NCBI GenBank assembly: GCA_028720105.1
Contig: JAQYLI010000004.1
Coordinates: forward strand, 112,022 to 176,021
Length of the DNA: 64,000 bases
Direction: 5' to 3'
From: Oscillospiraceae bacterium
GTDB taxonomy: Bacteria > Bacillota > Clostridia > Oscillospirales > Ruminococcaceae
The number at the start of each line of letters is the position of its first letter. Positions within the stretch are counted from its first letter, which is position 1. Shown piece after piece: positions 1-8,730 of the stretch. The notes under the pieces are model-generated. The model was not told the DNA's origin. It worked only from the letters and a program-made list of their open reading frames with translations, and ran no database searches. Position numbers and translations under genes: made by a program.

Positions 1-644
1 AAAGCATTTATGGTGGAGCGTTCTATCTGCTGTTTGCCGAGAAAGCTGTAATGCTCGCCTCTGCGTTGACAGTTGGGGAAGCAGTAGGGGCAGACAAGCA
101 CCTCAAGTCTGCTTCTGTACTTTTCGGGTATCTGCGCCAGAGCCTCCATATTGTTGTTCCAGTTGTAGTCGAGAACAACAAGACTGTAGTCCTTTTCAAG
201 CTCGGCGATAAGCTTATCCATATCCCTTATCTGCTTGCAGGTGGAGGAGGTTATCTTGTACTTTGGGAAATTTTTTCGAATATGATCTTCAACCACCTGA
301 GTGTTGACAATAGCCTCATTAAGCCCGTTGTCCGCCAGCTCCAAAAGGCGGTTGCAGAATTTATCGCTCATATGCTCCTCGGTGAGATGGGGATTTGTGA
401 ATGTAAAGCGGCAGGGAATGCCCCGTGAATTAAACTCGTTCAGAACCTCTTTGATAACATCTTCGGAAGCGTAACCGTTAATGTTTCTTCCGCCGTTCCA
501 TACAGCAGGAGGAAAGCAGCCGTAAACTGAGGCAATCTCCACGCCGTCATAGAAATATTCGGGATTTTCCTTTATCATATCAATAAGAGCAAGATTAAGA
601 GGACCGTGGGACCAGAAATCGGGGAGATGGAATTTAACGCTCAT
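1..644 (-). CDS. Cys-cluster protein, C-terminus outside window
   Basis: Only the first 214 codons are present; the gene runs off the left edge. The start ATG at 642-644 is preceded by AAGGAG at a good distance, and a consensus promoter lies just upstream. The product begins MSVKFHLPDFW and reads as an alternating alpha/beta protein. Near residues 183-190 it has a C-x2-C-x3-C cluster (CPYCFPNC) followed by basic residues. Such cysteine groups near a barrel strand occur in U32-peptidase-like and other Fe-S proteins, but I do not recognise the family with confidence, so no function is assigned. It has its own promoter, separate from the kinase gene upstream. Confidence 0.75.
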   Translation of the reverse strand, partial: MSVKFHLPDFWSHGPLNLALIDMIKENPEYFYDGVEIASVYGCFPPAVWNGGRNINGYASEDVIKEVLNEFNSRGIPCRFTFTNPHLTEEHMSDKFCNRLLELADNGLNEAIVNTQVVEDHIRKNFPKYKITSSTCKQIRDMDKLIAELEKDYSLVVLDYNWNNNMEALAQIPEKYRSRLEVLVCPYCFPNCQRRGEHYSFLGKQQIERSTINA

Positions 645-683
645 TTATAAAACTCCTTAAAAATAAAAGTTTGGCTATATTTT

Positions 684-712
684 ATTTTAACATTCAAAGA
701 CCTGTTTGTCAA
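684..712 (-). promoter_or_regulatory. Sigma-A promoter for the Cys-cluster gene
   Basis: On the minus strand TTGACA (707-712) is separated by 17 bp from TAAAAT (684-689), with a TGt extension next to the -10. It points at the start codon at 644. Confidence 0.75.
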
Positions 713-726
713 GCATATGTGCGCAC

Positions 727-1338
727 TTATCGGATAACAAGTCCTGCCTTCTCCGCCGGGGAACAATGCTCGCAGTAATACCGCTCGGCAGGAAAATAGC
801 GGGAGTTATATTTAGCGGCTATCTGCTCCTTATCTCCGATATACCCGTCTCTTTTGAGTACACGTTCAAGGCGCGTTTCCTCGGGAACGTCAATGTATAT
901 CATAAAGTCGAATAGATCCTCAAGCTCTTCTCTCTGCAAAAAAATCCCCTCAATAATGACAACACTTCCCACAGGGATATCCGTTTCCGAAAGAATGTAG
1001 TCATCATTTTCCTTGTCATAAAGCTCTATCTTTTTATGAAAAGGCGCACCGCTCCGTATGGGCTTGATTATTTCGTGAATAATATAATCATACCGCCACT
1101 GCAAATAAAAATAACATTCCCATTCTTCGACTTTGCCGCTGTATCTCACAGCTCTGGAGTGAATAAAATCGTCAATATGCAGAATGGTAACTTGTATATC
1201 TGTCTCCGCAAAAATTTTTTTAATGCTTTCGGAAACGGTGCTTTTTCCTGCGCCGCCAAGCCCGTCAATTCCGATAATAACGGTGCGGTCGGGAGACCGG
1301 CGTTTCTTTATCTCCTCAAAAACAGCCCTGTGTTCCAT
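727..1338 (-). CDS. Uridine kinase-like P-loop kinase
   Basis: 203 aa. A Walker A loop GLGGAGKST lies at residues 26-34, followed by a strand ending in HIDDF, as in the uridine kinase/phosphoribulokinase class of nucleoside kinases. These enzymes transfer phosphate from ATP to a nucleoside or similar small substrate in the cytoplasm; the substrate here cannot be read from sequence. The C-terminal lid region is rich in Arg and Lys (LERVLKRDGY). The start ATG has a GGGAGG site, and the gene follows the pentapeptide-repeat gene by only 15 nt, so the two are probably cotranscribed. Family confidence is high, substrate confidence low. Confidence 0.8.
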   Translation of the reverse strand: MEHRAVFEEIKKRRSPDRTVIIGIDGLGGAGKSTVSESIKKIFAETDIQVTILHIDDFIHSRAVRYSGKVEEWECYFYLQWRYDYIIHEIIKPIRSGAPFHKKIELYDKENDDYILSETDIPVGSVVIIEGIFLQREELEDLFDFMIYIDVPEETRLERVLKRDGYIGDKEQIAAKYNSRYFPAERYYCEHCSPAEKAGLVIR

Positions 1339-1353
1339 AGCCGTCCTCCCGAA

Positions 1354-1791
1354 TTACCTGTAATATTTCTCCAGCAGCTCCTTAACGGGAATACCGTCAA
1401 TGCTCATACCCGAAATCTGACATGAGCTTATAGCAAGCCCCTCAAGGTTGCAGTTTTCGAGAACAGCCCCCGACAGGTCGCAGCCCTTTACGGAAATGTT
1501 GCTCATATCAACGCTTTCAAGCTTTCCTCTCTGAATGTCGCCGTTTAACATTCTGAGACCTGACAGGGAAACGTCGGTAAATGAGGAGTTTGCCATATTT
1601 ACGCCCTCAATGGAAGCGTCCTCCAGCAAAACGTTTTCCAGATGAGCGGAAATCATATTGCAGCCGTTCAACGTTATCTCGGAAAAATCGCAGTCCATAG
1701 CGGAAACAGCGGTAAGATCCGAGCCTGTGACATTTGAATAGGAGAAGTCGCAGTCACGGCAGATGTCAATTTTTTCGTTTTCAAGTATCAT
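1354..1791 (-). CDS. Pentapeptide-repeat protein
   Basis: 145 aa made almost entirely of five-residue repeats with a hydrophobic central residue (for example DLSGA, NLEGL, SFTDV). This pattern is known to form a right-handed quadrilateral beta-helix. Some such proteins mimic DNA and protect gyrase, but nothing here points to that role. ATG at 1789-1791 has a strong AAGGAGG site. It lies between the helical hypothetical gene (26 nt upstream) and the P-loop kinase (15 nt downstream), suggesting a three-gene unit. Confidence 0.8.
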   Translation of the reverse strand: MILENEKIDICRDCDFSYSNVTGSDLTAVSAMDCDFSEITLNGCNMISAHLENVLLEDASIEGVNMANSSFTDVSLSGLRMLNGDIQRGKLESVDMSNISVKGCDLSGAVLENCNLEGLAISSCQISGMSIDGIPVKELLEKYYR

Positions 1792-1817
1792 AAATTTTCC
1801 TCCTTGATTTTAGATAA

Positions 1818-2819
1818 TTATTCCATTGTTTTGTCAAGAGCACTTCGGAAAATATGGGTAGCTTCGGTATCGCCCACAGCTTCTGCGGCACGGATATGCT
1901 TTTTCAGACAATTAATGCTCATATCATCGGGAAATTTCACCGAAAAATACCGCCATTCTTCCCATATGCTTCGGGCTTTTTCAGGCATTGTGCAAACAAG
2001 CTCAGCGGCATATTCAAAATAATTTCTTCCCAGTCCGCATTCGTTCCATTCGGAGACCTTAAAAAGATATACTCTTGCCCTGCCCATAGCAAGATATGCC
2101 TTATTGTATTCGCCAGATCTAATGTATGCATCGATAAGATCACTGAGTGCCGAAGAAACCTCCCAAGGATCCTCTCGTTCAAGCTTCATATCCGCCAAAG
2201 CCTCATAATATGGAAGATTAAACTGCTTTCTTCCCGTAAAATTGTTAATGCATATCAGCATTTTGTGATCGTATTCTGTTTTTGGCGGATTATCCTCCGC
2301 ATATTTTTCAGCAAGCTTACCCGCTTCGTCATAAAGCTCCAGATCGGTAAGCATAAAAATGCAGTCAACAGGAGAAAGCTCATCTATCCTTTCCGACAGA
2401 ATTTTCCCGCATTGTTTTGGTTCATAGCCGCAGGCAGTGTCAAAATTAGCGTCCTTTGCCTGATGAAATAAGCCGTCATATCTGCCGTCCTCATTGTAAT
2501 AATGATCGAGGAGAGCGGTAAGAATTTTAAGCCCGTCACCAAAGCCCTGAAAGGAATCCGACTTTCGTGCAGATATCTCTTCTTCCATAAGCATATAAAG
2601 CAGTTCTTCTGCATTATCTGGCATTTTCTCCGACCACAGCAGATACCTTGCAATTATAAGACGGTTAAGCGAATTTACATCGTAAAATCCGCCGCCTTTA
2701 TATTCTCCGCTCATATCGCAGCGAACCTGAGAGACATCTCCGCAATTGATCTGTTCAAGCAGCTCCTCACCCTTTGAAACCGCCATCCGTACAGCATTTC
2801 GATAAAAATTTTCGTCCAT
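1818..2819 (-). CDS. Helical hypothetical protein (TPR-like)
   Basis: 333 aa, cytoplasmic, with no signal peptide or membrane segment. The sequence is a succession of amphipathic helices with TPR/alpha-solenoid character, particularly residues 150-320 (YDEAGKLAEKYAE, YNKAYLAMGRARVY). I do not recognise the family. The ATG at 2817-2819 has AAAGGTAA upstream and starts only 25 nt after the pgk terminator T-run. No promoter is visible in between, so expression may depend on read-through from pgk. It resembles in style the unknown helical protein at 17195-18508. Confidence 0.65.
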   Translation of the reverse strand: MDENFYRNAVRMAVSKGEELLEQINCGDVSQVRCDMSGEYKGGGFYDVNSLNRLIIARYLLWSEKMPDNAEELLYMLMEEEISARKSDSFQGFGDGLKILTALLDHYYNEDGRYDGLFHQAKDANFDTACGYEPKQCGKILSERIDELSPVDCIFMLTDLELYDEAGKLAEKYAEDNPPKTEYDHKMLICINNFTGRKQFNLPYYEALADMKLEREDPWEVSSALSDLIDAYIRSGEYNKAYLAMGRARVYLFKVSEWNECGLGRNYFEYAAELVCTMPEKARSIWEEWRYFSVKFPDDMSINCLKKHIRAAEAVGDTEATHIFRSALDKTME

Positions 2820-2837
2820 AAAATTACCTTTAATAAG

Positions 2838-2870
2838 AAAAAAACGGGACGAAGCAGGCGCTCCGTCCCG
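2838..2870 (-). terminator. Rho-independent terminator of pgk
   Basis: The minus-strand stem CGGGACG/CGTCCCG (2845-2851 with 2864-2870) extends inward through AGC/GCT and is followed by seven T before the next gene. Confidence 0.85.
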
Positions 2871-2885
2871 AAAGTAAGCAAAAGA

Positions 2886-4106
2886 TTACTTTTCAGCGAT
2901 AACATCAACGCCGGGAAGAACCTTGCCCTCGAGGTATTCGAGAGAAGCACCGCCGCCGGTGGAGATGTGGGACATCTTGTCAGCAAAGCCGAGCTGCATA
3001 ACAGCCGCAGCAGAGTCGCCGCCACCGATGATAGTGGTAGCGTCAGTATCGGCAAGAGCCTGAGCTACAGCAATGGTGCCCTTAGCGAGAACAGGGTTCT
3101 CAAAAACGCCCATAGGACCGTTCCAAACAACAGTCTTAGCGGACTTAACAGCCTCAGCAAAGAGAGCCTGAGTCTTAGGACCGATATCAAGACCCATCTT
3201 GTCAGCAGGGATAGCGGAGGAGTCAAGATATTCTACGCTTATCTCAGCGTCAATGGGGTCGGGGAATGCAGCTGCAACAGCAGTATCAACAGGGAGAAGA
3301 AGCTTCTTGCCCAGCTTCTCAGCCTTAGCCATCATTTCCTTGCAGTAGTCGATCTTCTCGTCGTCAACGAGGGAAGTACCGACTTCAAATCCCTTAGCCT
3401 TGAGGAATGTGTAAGCCATACCGCCTCCGATGATAAGAGTGTCGCACTTGTCCAGGAGGTTGTTGATAACGTTCAGCTTGTCAGCAACCTTAGCGCCGCC
3501 AAGAATAGCAACGAAAGGACGAACGGGATCCTCAACAGCATTGCCCAGGAACTGGATCTCCTTCTGCATAAGGTAGCCTACAGCAGTTTCCTTAACGAAC
3601 TTGGTAACGCCTGCAGTAGAAGCGTGAGCACGGTGAGCGGAACCGAAAGCGTCCATAACGAATACCTGACCGTCAACCAGATCAGCAAGCTCCTTGGAAA
3701 GGTTCTCGCCGTTCTTGGTCTCGTCAGCGCCTCTGAAACGAGTATTCTCGAGAACAACGATCTCGCCGTCCTTCATCTCAGCAACAGCCTTCTTAGCATT
3801 GTCGCCAACAACGGTATCGTCAGCAGCGAAAACAACCTTGGTATCTACCAGCTCTGCAAGTCTGTCAGCAGCAGCCTTGAGTGAGAACTTAGCCTCGGGG
3901 CCGTTCTTGGGCTTGCCGAGATGAGAGCAGAGAACGACCTTGCCTCCGTCAGAAATAAGCTTCTTGATAGTGGGAAGAGCAGCCTGGATACGGTTATCGT
4001 TAGTGATAACGCCGTCCTTCATAGGAACGTTGAAATCAACTCTTACAAGAACCTTTTTGCCCTTAACGTTAATGTCGTCAACAGTAACCTTGTTTAATCC
4101 TGCCAT
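2886..4106 (-). CDS. pgk: Phosphoglycerate kinase
   Basis: 406 aa, close to the usual 390-415. It catalyses reversible phosphate transfer between 1,3-bisphosphoglycerate and ADP in glycolysis. The N-terminal signature [11 protein letters not shown] (residues about 20-30), the GGAKVADK segment near 204-211, and the C-terminal GGGDSAAA nucleotide loop are all present. The start ATG is preceded by AAAGGATG. It has its own promoter and terminator, so it is monocistronic, apart from possible read-through to the gene downstream. No gap is adjacent in this window. Confidence 0.97.
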   Translation of the reverse strand: MAGLNKVTVDDINVKGKKVLVRVDFNVPMKDGVITNDNRIQAALPTIKKLISDGGKVVLCSHLGKPKNGPEAKFSLKAAADRLAELVDTKVVFAADDTVVGDNAKKAVAEMKDGEIVVLENTRFRGADETKNGENLSKELADLVDGQVFVMDAFGSAHRAHASTAGVTKFVKETAVGYLMQKEIQFLGNAVEDPVRPFVAILGGAKVADKLNVINNLLDKCDTLIIGGGMAYTFLKAKGFEVGTSLVDDEKIDYCKEMMAKAEKLGKKLLLPVDTAVAAAFPDPIDAEISVEYLDSSAIPADKMGLDIGPKTQALFAEAVKSAKTVVWNGPMGVFENPVLAKGTIAVAQALADTDATTIIGGGDSAAAVMQLGFADKMSHISTGGGASLEYLEGKVLPGVDVIAEK

Positions 4107-4139
4107 TGGTATGACATCCTTTCATAAATAAATAGTGCC

Positions 4140-4197
4140 GGCTTCGGGAAAATGAAGCCCTCAAATATATTTTATACCATTTTAAGAAAATTTGCAA
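4140..4197 (-). promoter_or_regulatory. pgk promoter and 5' UTR hairpin
   Basis: An extended -10 (TGg TATAAA, 4171-4176, or TAAAAT two bases on) lies 15-17 bp from TTGCAA (4192-4197). The leader contains a 6-bp hairpin GGCTTC/GAAGCC (4140-4159) of unknown role. Confidence 0.6.
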
Positions 4198-4235
4198 TAG
4201 TTTTTCGGAATTTTTTGACTTATAGGCTAAAAAAA

Positions 4236-5477
4236 TTACTGATTTCTGTGGTCGATAACACGTTTGGTCTTTTTCTCGCTTCGTGGCAGCGTTCCCACAG
4301 GAACCACCGTCACCTTAGGAGTAACGCCGATAAGCGACTTGAAAAGCTCGGCAATTTTCTTCTCGGTGTTGTCGAAATTCACCCGTCCCTCAGCCTCGGC
4401 AGTAAGTAGCATAACATCTCTGTTCTTCTCGTCGTCGTGAGCAATGTTGATGCTGTACTCGCTGGAAACACCGTCAACCTTCTTGAGAATTTCCTCCACC
4501 TGACTTGGGAACATATTCACGCCGTGGACCTTGAACATATCGTCGCTTCTTCCCTTGATAACATCAATGCGGGGATAACTTCTGCCGCAAGAGCATTTTT
4601 CGGGAATGATACGTGAGATATCGTGAGTGCGGAAACGGATAAGAGGAGCGCCCTCCTTCACAAGAGTGGTGATAACAATCTCGCCCTCAGTTCCATCGGG
4701 AACAGGCTTGCCTGTTTTCGGGTCGATTATCTCAATGTAAATGTAATCGTCCCAGTAATGGATACCCCTCTCATTGGGGCAGTTGATACCGATACCCGGA
4801 CCGTAAATTTCCGTCAGACCGTAAATATCATAAAGCTCGATACCAAGTCCCTCGGCAATGGACTTTCTCATCTTCTCGCTCCATCTCTCCGAGCCGAAAA
4901 CGCCTTTTTTAAGATGGATCTGATCTCTGATGCCCCTCTTGTTTATCTCTTCGGAAAGCAGCAGCGCATAGGAAGATGTGGCAGTAATAACGGTAGATTT
5001 AAGGTCTATCATCATCTGCAGCTGCTTTTCGGTGTTGCCGGGGCCCATAGGAATAGCCATAGCACCCAGCTTCTCGCAGCCTGCCTGGAAACCTATTCCC
5101 GCAGTCCACAATCCATAGCCGGGAGTGATCTGTATCCTGTCCTTATTTGTAATGCCCGCAGTCTCGTAGCACCGCGCAAACATAATAGCCCAGTCGTCCA
5201 CGTCCTTTGCGGTGTAGGGAATGATAACAGGCTTACCCGTAGTGCCCGATGATGAATGTATGCGGACAACCTCCTCATCGGGAACAGCCTGAATTCCCAA
5301 GGGATAAGCATTTCTCAGGTCGTCCTTGCTTGAAAAGGGGAGCTTTTCAAAATCCTCCTGACTCGAGATACCGTCAATGCCCATATCTCTATACATTTTG
5401 CCATAGTAGCTGTCGGTCTTTATAAGCCTTTGTACCTGAGCATTTACCTGACCCAGCTGAACCTCATTTAGTTTCAT
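4236..5477 (-). CDS. paaK: Phenylacetate-CoA ligase-type AMP-forming enzyme
   Basis: 413 aa, ANL superfamily. It activates an aryl acid to its CoA thioester via an adenylate. The P-loop SSSGTTGKP lies near residues 75-83, the adenylate-binding DIYGLTEIYG at about 216-225, and the hinge/C-terminal domain from about 320. It is the last gene of iorA-iorB-paaK, starting 15 nt after iorB, which fits its family role: aryl-acyl-CoA made by the oxidoreductase can be interconverted with free arylacetate and ATP. Native substrates probably include phenylacetate or indoleacetate; the exact one is inferred from neighbours. Confidence 0.92.
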   Translation of the reverse strand: MKLNEVQLGQVNAQVQRLIKTDSYYGKMYRDMGIDGISSQEDFEKLPFSSKDDLRNAYPLGIQAVPDEEVVRIHSSSGTTGKPVIIPYTAKDVDDWAIMFARCYETAGITNKDRIQITPGYGLWTAGIGFQAGCEKLGAMAIPMGPGNTEKQLQMMIDLKSTVITATSSYALLLSEEINKRGIRDQIHLKKGVFGSERWSEKMRKSIAEGLGIELYDIYGLTEIYGPGIGINCPNERGIHYWDDYIYIEIIDPKTGKPVPDGTEGEIVITTLVKEGAPLIRFRTHDISRIIPEKCSCGRSYPRIDVIKGRSDDMFKVHGVNMFPSQVEEILKKVDGVSSEYSINIAHDDEKNRDVMLLTAEAEGRVNFDNTEKKIAELFKSLIGVTPKVTVVPVGTLPRSEKKTKRVIDHRNQ

Positions 5478-5492
5478 AACAGAAGCCTTCTT

Positions 5493-6077
5493 TCATATAT
5501 TTTCAGCCTTTTTAAGCCCTTCGGAGAAAACCTTTTTGTTAGCCTCCACAAATCTCTCGGGAACCCTCCGCTCTATCTCGGCAATAAGCGTCTCGGGAGA
5601 AATTCCAAGCCTGCCCGTACCCGCAGCCGCACCGAGAATAGCGGAGTTGTAGAATTTTGCACCAAGCTCACCGCAAAGCTCCGAAGCGTCAACCACCAGA
5701 CAGCCGCATTTTTTCTTTATGTATTCAACCATTTCCACACCGTCATACCCCGACTCGTGAATCGACTCAGTGGTAGGCTTAACGGGAATGCGGTTAACTA
5801 TCACAAATCCGTCCTTTTTCAGATACATCAGATTTCTCACCGCCTCCGCAGGCTCAAAAGCAATGATAACATCAGCACTTCCAAGAGGGATAAGGGGGGA
5901 GTACGCCCTGTCGCCTATGCGAATGTGACTTGTTACCGAGCCGCCTCTCTGAGCCATACCGATGGTCTCCGCCGAATGAACGGTGTTCCCAAGGCTCATA
6001 GCCGCCGATGCAATTAGCTTTGAAGCAAGAACAGTACCCTGACCGCCCACGCCGCAAACAAGAATATCCATATCCAT
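5493..6077 (-). CDS. iorB: Indolepyruvate:ferredoxin oxidoreductase, beta subunit
   Basis: 194 aa from the ATG at 6075-6077. This start overlaps the iorA stop by one base (TGATG) and has AGGAGG 10 nt upstream; a longer in-frame reading inside iorA has no support. The signature VCGVGGQGTVLASK is at residues 6-19, typical of the gamma-type domain of 2-oxoacid:ferredoxin oxidoreductases. With IorA it decarboxylates aryl pyruvates made by transamination of aromatic amino acids to aryl-acetyl-CoA, reducing ferredoxin. Translational coupling to iorA should give equal amounts of the two subunits. Confidence 0.93.
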   Translation of the reverse strand: MDMDILVCGVGGQGTVLASKLIASAAMSLGNTVHSAETIGMAQRGGSVTSHIRIGDRAYSPLIPLGSADVIIAFEPAEAVRNLMYLKKDGFVIVNRIPVKPTTESIHESGYDGVEMVEYIKKKCGCLVVDASELCGELGAKFYNSAILGAAAGTGRLGISPETLIAEIERRVPERFVEANKKVFSEGLKKAENI

Positions 6078-7867
6078 CAGCACTCGCCTCCTATCGCATT
6101 TACGGGACAAACTTCGGCGCACAATCCGCAGCCCGTGCAAAGTCCCCTGTCAACAGCCACTCTTCCATCAGACAGGATAAGAGCGGGACAGCCGATTTCC
6201 TTTATGCACTTTTTGCAGTTAATGCACTTGTCCGAAACAGCCACCCTGCCCGCAGGCTTTGTAACAGCAATGCAGGGAGACTTGAAAATAATAGCCTTAA
6301 CGCCCTTCATATCCGCACATTCCCTAACTGCCGCAATAGCTTCGGAAAGCTTTAAAGGGTCAACAGTAACTATCTTCTTAACGCCCATACCCTCAAGGAT
6401 TTTGGTGATGCTAACCTTTTCCACCACGTTGCCCATCATAGTCCGACCCGTACCGGGGTGGGGCTGATGACCCGTCATAGCCGTAGTTGAATTGTCAAGC
6501 ACGCAGAGTATCATATCCGCCTCGTTGTATACCGCATTTACCACGCCCGTCATACCCGAAGCAAAGAAGGTGGAGTCGCCCACAAAAGCAAAGCATACCC
6601 CGTTTTTGTCAACTCTGTTAAAGCCCTGCGCCATAGTAATTCCCGCACCCATACAAAGACAGGTGTCCACCATATCAAGGGGCATCGCATTGCCGAGAGT
6701 GTAGCAGCCGATATCGCCGCAGAAATAGCTCTTCCTGCCCTTCATAGCCTGCTTTACCGCATAGAAGGAAGCCCTATGAGGACAGCCTGCGCAAAGCACG
6801 GGAGGACGAACAGGGAGCGGGGGCATATCCGAAAGCACAAGTCCCTTTTCGGGAACCTCCCTGCCAATAAATCCGCTCAGAACCTTTGCCGCATAATCGG
6901 CGGAATTTTCACCAGCCGCCTTAACATCGCCGCTGAGCTTGCCCTTTATTTTAACATTCAGACCATATCTTCCAACCGTCTGAAGCAGCTCCTCCTCAAC
7001 AAAAGGACTAAGCTCCTCAAGACAGATAACATCACTTACACCCTCAAGACATTTCAGCACAAAATCCTCGGGGAACGGATAGGGTGTAGCTATCCTGCAA
7101 AGCTTCACACCTTGAATATCCTTCAAGTATTCCTTAGCATAAGCATAGCTTATACCGCTTGCAAAAACAGCCTTTGAGCCGCTTCCCTCGCAGGTGTTGC
7201 GGCAGTAACCCGAAAAATCCTTTCCTATTTCGGGATTTCTCTTCTCGATCATCTCGTGATTTTGATAAGAAAGTCTCGGGAAAATTACCCACCTTTTCGA
7301 GTCCTTCACAAAGCCCTCATACACCTTTGGAGAAGTGCTATCCTCCACCTCAACAGAAGCATAAGCGTGGCATATGCGTGTGGTGGGTCTGAAAAGAACG
7401 GGAGTGCTGTACTTTTCCGAATATTCAAAAGCCTCCCGAATCATTTCGTAAGCCTCCTCGGGTGAGGAGGGGTCAAAAACGGGGATCCGTGCAAACTCGG
7501 CAAACCTTCTTGTGTCCTGCTCAGTCTGAGAAGAAATAGGCCCCGGGTCATCGGAGGAAACCACCACCATACCGCCCTTAACGCCCACATAAGCCAGAGA
7601 CATAAGGGGGTCGGAAGCCACATTCAGTCCCACCTGCTTCATAGTGACCATAGACCTTGCCCCCGAGTAAGCCGCCGCCGCAGCCACCTCAAGAGCCGCC
7701 TTTTCGTTTACCGACCATTCAAGGTAAACGCCCTCGTGGGGATATTTGTAAATCGTTTCAACGATTTCGGAGGAAGGAGTGCCGGGATAACCCGAAACCA
7801 CGTTCACACCTGCCGCAAGAGCGCCCAAAGCAATAGCGCTGTTGCCCATTATGTATTCTTTTTTCAT
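6077..7867 (-). CDS. iorA: Indolepyruvate:ferredoxin oxidoreductase, alpha subunit
   Basis: 596 aa. Order: pyrimidine-binding domain (GYPGTPSSEI near residues 25-34), a Rossmann-like middle domain, a thiamine diphosphate-binding domain (GDIGCYTLG and GDSTFF...N, about 390-450), and a C-terminal ferredoxin domain with CINCKKC and CTGCGLCAEVCP ligating two 4Fe-4S clusters. It is the catalytic subunit for oxidative decarboxylation of aryl pyruvates. ATG has an AAAGGA site, and a TTGACG-17-TATAAT promoter lies upstream. First gene of the ior-paaK operon. Confidence 0.95.
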   Translation of the reverse strand: MKKEYIMGNSAIALGALAAGVNVVSGYPGTPSSEIVETIYKYPHEGVYLEWSVNEKAALEVAAAAAYSGARSMVTMKQVGLNVASDPLMSLAYVGVKGGMVVVSSDDPGPISSQTEQDTRRFAEFARIPVFDPSSPEEAYEMIREAFEYSEKYSTPVLFRPTTRICHAYASVEVEDSTSPKVYEGFVKDSKRWVIFPRLSYQNHEMIEKRNPEIGKDFSGYCRNTCEGSGSKAVFASGISYAYAKEYLKDIQGVKLCRIATPYPFPEDFVLKCLEGVSDVICLEELSPFVEEELLQTVGRYGLNVKIKGKLSGDVKAAGENSADYAAKVLSGFIGREVPEKGLVLSDMPPLPVRPPVLCAGCPHRASFYAVKQAMKGRKSYFCGDIGCYTLGNAMPLDMVDTCLCMGAGITMAQGFNRVDKNGVCFAFVGDSTFFASGMTGVVNAVYNEADMILCVLDNSTTAMTGHQPHPGTGRTMMGNVVEKVSITKILEGMGVKKIVTVDPLKLSEAIAAVRECADMKGVKAIIFKSPCIAVTKPAGRVAVSDKCINCKKCIKEIGCPALILSDGRVAVDRGLCTGCGLCAEVCPVNAIGGEC

Positions 7868-7906
7868 TGCGCTGTCCTTTCGTGAGATAATACCATAATT
7901 ATCTTA

Positions 7907-7935
7907 ATTATACCACACATTTTTCCTGCCGTCAA
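7907..7935 (-). promoter_or_regulatory. Sigma-A promoter of iorA-iorB-paaK
   Basis: Minus strand TTGACG (7930-7935), 17 bp, TATAAT (7907-7912) with a TGg extension. Confidence 0.8.
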
Positions 7936-8206
7936 TAATTTCCAAAATATATTATAGCACAGATGTTTCTAAATGTCAATATATATTTTGTAAATTTTTC
8001 AAATAAGAAGCCGTCCCCCGAAACGGAGAACGGCATATATGATTTTACTCTGTCACACCCGAACCGATTTGATAAATTGTAATTTGGCGGCGTGTCGCCG
8101 CAGCCACCTCGTTGGGATATTTTGCAAAAAACATCTCATCTGTGGCTCGGTAACGTTTATCTGCTCTCTAAATTGGAATATGTCAGTATAATTGTTTAGA
8201 TTGTAA
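7936..8206. other. Intergenic region with hairpins and repeat core
   Basis: No gene is supported. It holds an AT-rich stretch, a GCCGT/ACGGC inverted repeat (about 8012-8036), a GCGGCG/CGCCGC hairpin near 8091-8106, and the motif TGTGGCTCGGTAACG (8141-8155), whose complement recurs at 42154, 42257 and 57755. Confidence 0.5.
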
Positions 8207-8461
8207 TTATAAGTAAATCCCCATTATTATCGGAGAAAGCAGCAAGATCAATGCTGCAATCACAACGATAATGCTTATTCTTAACGGCACATATTTCTTC
8301 TTTACATTAACATTTATTACACTATTTTTCTTTTTTATTATGTATCTTATTACGAGAATAATAAGGAGAATTGATACAACAACTATTACAGCCAAATAGA
8401 TATATGTGAAAATAATTGCATCCGCAATAACTTTACCTAAATTCTGAAATTCTTCTGTCAT
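8207..8461 (-). CDS. Small two-helix membrane protein
   Basis: 84 aa with two clear hydrophobic segments (about residues 17-43 and 61-82) separated by a Lys-rich loop (KKKNSVINVNVKKK), so a two-span membrane protein with the basic loop probably inside. Family unknown. The region upstream has only a weak ribosome binding site (GGGGTAA) and no convincing promoter, and it is flanked on both sides by repeat-rich intergenic DNA. Confidence 0.5.
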   Translation of the reverse strand: MTEEFQNLGKVIADAIIFTYIYLAVIVVVSILLIILVIRYIIKKKNSVINVNVKKKYVPLRISIIVVIAALILLLSPIIMGIYL

Positions 8462-8486
8462 TTTCTTATTACCCCATTCACATATT

Positions 8487-8730
8487 CCGATTTGTCACAC
8501 CGATACAAAATCTATCGGCGCGGAGACAAAGCTAACCGACCCGCACAAATTTATAGCGCGACCTCGCCGCGGGGCGTCCCCAGCCAAATTACGATATGTC
8601 GAGCCAATACAAAACATATCGGCGCGGAGCCAAAGCTGACCGCCCCACACAAGCTAACAGCGCGACCTCGCCGCGGGGCGTCCCCCGCCGCCGCGAGTCG
8701 TCCCCCGCCGCTGCGAGTCGTCACCCGCTT
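8487..8730. repeat. GC-rich imperfect tandem repeat
   Basis: Two copies with a 104-bp offset (about 8487-8585 and 8591-8689) share blocks such as TATCGGCGCGGAG and GCGCGACCTCGCCGCGGGGC. Each copy contains an inverted repeat: CCGATA/TATCGG at 8500-8518 and CGATATGT/ACATATCG at 8592-8621. They are followed by a 20-bp unit (CGTCCCCCGCCGCYGCGAGT) repeated twice plus a partial third copy, up to the EAL gene stop. Confidence 0.8.

Noticed and set aside
2967..3884. 305-codon plus-strand open frame opposite pgk
   Set aside because: It is antisense to the conserved pgk gene, has Ser/Leu-rich unstructured composition and no ribosome binding site; a by-product of pgk codon usage.
8487..8730. CRISPR array
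   Set aside because: Repeat spacing is irregular, units differ in size and there are no spacer-like unique segments of constant length or cas genes.
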